Positions 61,975-64,000 of a stretch of DNA of 64,000 nt are shown here, piece by piece. The position numbers and the translations under genes are program-made. The notes beneath the pieces were generated by a model, which saw nothing but the letters and a program-made list of their open reading frames with translations, was not told the origin of the DNA and ran no database searches. Every line of letters begins with the position of its first letter. Position 1 is the first letter of the stretch. Source of the DNA: Sphingomonas echinoides (GTDB lineage: Bacteria > Pseudomonadota > Alphaproteobacteria > Sphingomonadales > Sphingomonadaceae); assembly GCF_029623395.1 (NCBI RefSeq), contig NZ_JAPYKK010000007.1, forward strand, positions 1 to 64,000, in the 5' to 3' direction.

Positions 61975-64000
61975 ATGCCTAAGACCACGCTCAAATCGCT
62001 GTCGGATGCACTTGCCGTCCGGCTCACCAAAGGCGCCCTTCCGGGTGAATTGCAGGGGTTCGGGGAGGCCGAGCGCGGCGCCGCCGCAAGCTTCGTCGCT
62101 GCCACCGCCGAACAGCGCTCGCCCGCGACCGTAACGATCGCGCTCGAGCCCTTGCCCGCGACCGATCCGCGACGGCTGATGCGACTCGCCATCGTCAACG
62201 ACGACATGCCCTTCCTGGTCGATTCGATCGCTGCCACGATCGGCGCGCACGATATTTCGATCGACCGGATCATTCACCCCGTGTTGCGTGTCACACGCGA
62301 TTCGGATGGCGCACTGACCCAAGTCGACGAAGGCGCCGCCGAGTCGATGATCTACATCGAGCTCGAACGCGTCGACGCCCGCGAGCGACGCGACCTCGTG
62401 ATCGAACTGACCAAGAACCTTAAGGACGTGCGTGCGGCGGTCGGGGACTGGCAAGAGCTGGAGGATGCGATGGCATCCGACATCGCGACCTTGCCCGAGG
62501 GGGAAGGCCGTGCCCTGCTCACCTGGCTGCTAGATCGCAAGATGACGCTGCTGGGCCACGAAACATGGGTGTCGGAAGGCTCGGGCAGCCCGCAGGCCTT
62601 GGGTATCGCCCGCAATCAGCAACCCGTGCCAATCCTTGCGGAAGCTTCGCGGCGCCTCGCGATGTCGTGGTTCGAAGACGGCGGCGAAGCCCCGTTGCTG
62701 CTCAAGTCCAATCTGATCTCGGGCGTTCACCGCCATGTTCCGCTTGATCTTGCACTGGTCCCACTGCGCGACGGCGCACGCGTAACGGGATTGTCGATCC
62801 ACGCCGGCCTTTGGACGAGCGCGGCATTGCTCGCGGCGCCCGAGGATGTTCCGGTGCTGCGCGCGCGGCTGGCTGCGCTGGAAAAGAAGTTCGGGTTCGA
62901 TCCCAAGGGGCACACGGGCAAGGCGCTGACGCATGCGCTGGTCGCGCTGCCGCACGATCTCGTTGCCGGGTTCACGCCCGAATCGCTCGAGAATGTTGCG
63001 CTCACCGCCATGTCGCTGGCGGATCGGCCACGACCGAAGCTGGCGCTCGTCCGCAGCACGCTCGGAAGACACCTGTTCGCCTTCGCATGGCTGCCACGTG
63101 ACGACCTCACCACCGCGCGTCGCCTTGCAATCGGCGATATGCTGGCAGAAGCAGCCAATGCCAATATCCTCAACTGGTCGATCGCGGTTGACGATACGAT
63201 CGCGCTGATCCGCTACACGCTCGATTTGCGCGAAGGCGGCGTGCTGCCCGACACTGACGCGCTCGACACCCGGATCGCGCGGATGGTGCGCGGCTGGGTC
63301 CCCGCGGTCGAAGCCGCGCTGGTCGAGCAGACCGATGCACCACGTGCGGCTCGGCTCGCATTGCGCTGGGCGGCGGGGTTCCCGCAGAACTACCGTAACG
63401 TCAGTACCCCCGCCGAAGCTGGCGAAGACATCCAGCGGCTCGCTGCGCTCGAAGATGAGAGCGCACGGGGCGTGCGCCTTATCCCGACCGCTCCGGGAGA
63501 GGATCGCCACCTCAAGATCTACAAGCTCGGCAATGCGCTGCCGCTGTCCGATGCGGTACCCGTGCTCGAGAATTTTGGCTTCCGTGTCATCGGCGAGTTG
63601 CCGACGCGGCTGCAGGACGAAAGCGATGCCTTCGTCCATGAATTTATCGTCGAATCGAACGACGCCGCTTCGCAGGTCGACACTGCGGTGCTGGAAGGCG
63701 CGATCGCAGCCGTGCTGGAAGGCGCTGCGGAGAATGACGCGTTCAACCGGCTGATCATCGAAGTCGGGGTCAGTCCGCAGGCCGTCGTGCTGTTCCGCGC
63801 GTGGTTCCGCTACCTGCGCCAGGCGGGGCTTACCTATGGGCTGACCACCGTGGTGGATGCGTTGCGTCGGGCACCCCGCGTGGCCGAAGCGCTGATCGCC
63901 CGCTTTGCCGCGGTGCATGATCCTGCGCAAAACCGTGATCCCGCGGAGACGGACGCGGCGATCGAAGCAGGCCTCGATGCGGTGACCGCGATCGACGATG
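61975..64000 (+). CDS. NAD-specific (large) glutamate dehydrogenase, 5' part
   Basis: Starts MPKTTLKSLSDALAVRLTKG and remains open to the window edge, giving 675 codons of a protein usually 1500-1600 residues long. The N-terminal ACT-like region (MPFLVDSIAATIGAHDISID, IIHPVLRVTRDSDG) and the helical segments match the large NAD-glutamate dehydrogenase family, which deaminates glutamate to 2-oxoglutarate. The catalytic domain lies outside the window. Stop and full length are not visible. Confidence 0.92.
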   Translation, partial: MPKTTLKSLSDALAVRLTKGALPGELQGFGEAERGAAASFVAATAEQRSPATVTIALEPLPATDPRRLMRLAIVNDDMPFLVDSIAATIGAHDISIDRIIHPVLRVTRDSDGALTQVDEGAAESMIYIELERVDARERRDLVIELTKNLKDVRAAVGDWQELEDAMASDIATLPEGEGRALLTWLLDRKMTLLGHETWVSEGSGSPQALGIARNQQPVPILAEASRRLAMSWFEDGGEAPLLLKSNLISGVHRHVPLDLALVPLRDGARVTGLSIHAGLWTSAALLAAPEDVPVLRARLAALEKKFGFDPKGHTGKALTHALVALPHDLVAGFTPESLENVALTAMSLADRPRPKLALVRSTLGRHLFAFAWLPRDDLTTARRLAIGDMLAEAANANILNWSIAVDDTIALIRYTLDLREGGVLPDTDALDTRIARMVRGWVPAVEAALVEQTDAPRAARLALRWAAGFPQNYRNVSTPAEAGEDIQRLAALEDESARGVRLIPTAPGEDRHLKIYKLGNALPLSDAVPVLENFGFRVIGELPTRLQDESDAFVHEFIVESNDAASQVDTAVLEGAIAAVLEGAAENDAFNRLIIEVGVSPQAVVLFRAWFRYLRQAGLTYGLTTVVDALRRAPRVAEALIARFAAVHDPAQNRDPAETDAAIEAGLDAVTAIDD

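Noticed and set aside
1..64000. CRISPR arrays, insertion sequences or prophage
   Set aside because: No regularly spaced direct repeats, transposase, integrase or phage structural gene was found in any frame.

Overview
The window is a GC-rich stretch of an alphaproteobacterial chromosome, most like a pigmented Sphingomonas or close relative. Grounds for this are the ylxR-infB-rbfA-truB-rpsO-pnp block, abundant TonB-dependent receptors and Tat-exported glycan enzymes, carotenoid genes crtZ/crtW/crtX, and a large NAD-dependent glutamate dehydrogenase. No phage, insertion sequence or CRISPR array is visible.

Layout. 0-10.2 kb: translation and RNA-processing genes (ylxR, infB, rbfA, truB, rpsO, pnp), interrupted by a toxin-antitoxin pair, tdk and an M50 protease. 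truB carries an in-frame palindromic repeat of about 155 bp. 10.3-13.7 kb: a hybrid sensor kinase and a histidine acid phosphatase. 13.7-23.1 kb: a blue-light photoreceptor region. A four-gene minus-strand operon encodes a photoactive yellow protein (PYP), a PAS-GGDEF diguanylate cyclase, the short 4-coumarate:CoA ligase that activates the PYP chromophore, and an EAL phosphodiesterase. A second PYP is translationally coupled to a hybrid histidine kinase. Between the two PYP loci lie a phytoene-desaturase-like gene and a renalase-like flavoprotein.

23.1-55.5 kb: carbohydrate use. A GH95 fucosidase with a TonB receptor is followed by three small envelope genes. Next is a minus-strand operon of three Tat-exported Gfo/Idh/MocA proteins, ApbE and a double-DUF1080 protein, divergent from a FadR-type regulator that precedes a TonB receptor. 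uxuA and a hexuronate-type MFS carrier follow. Then comes an eight-gene operon with its own LacI regulator: MFS carrier, three TIM-barrel isomerases, a Gfo/Idh/MocA dehydrogenase, cytochrome c, and the small and large subunits of an FAD-dependent glycoside dehydrogenase. A second DUF1080 protein and a GH29 fucosidase close the region. Together these genes suggest periplasmic 3-oxidation of glycosides, cleavage of the 3-keto sugar and import of the products; this is inference from family membership.

55.7-64 kb: a PAP2 protein, crtZ-crtW with convergent crtX (hydroxylated, ketolated and probably glycosylated carotenoids), a YnfA-type membrane protein, a gene-poor stretch, tRNA-Thr(CGU), a PAS protein, and the 5' part of the NAD-glutamate dehydrogenase gene, cut by the window edge.

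The most notable content is the PYP/c-di-GMP operon, in which light sensor, chromophore activation and both second-messenger enzymes are coupled, together with the second, kinase-linked PYP. Next are the LacI-controlled glycoside dehydrogenase operon and the repeat inside truB.
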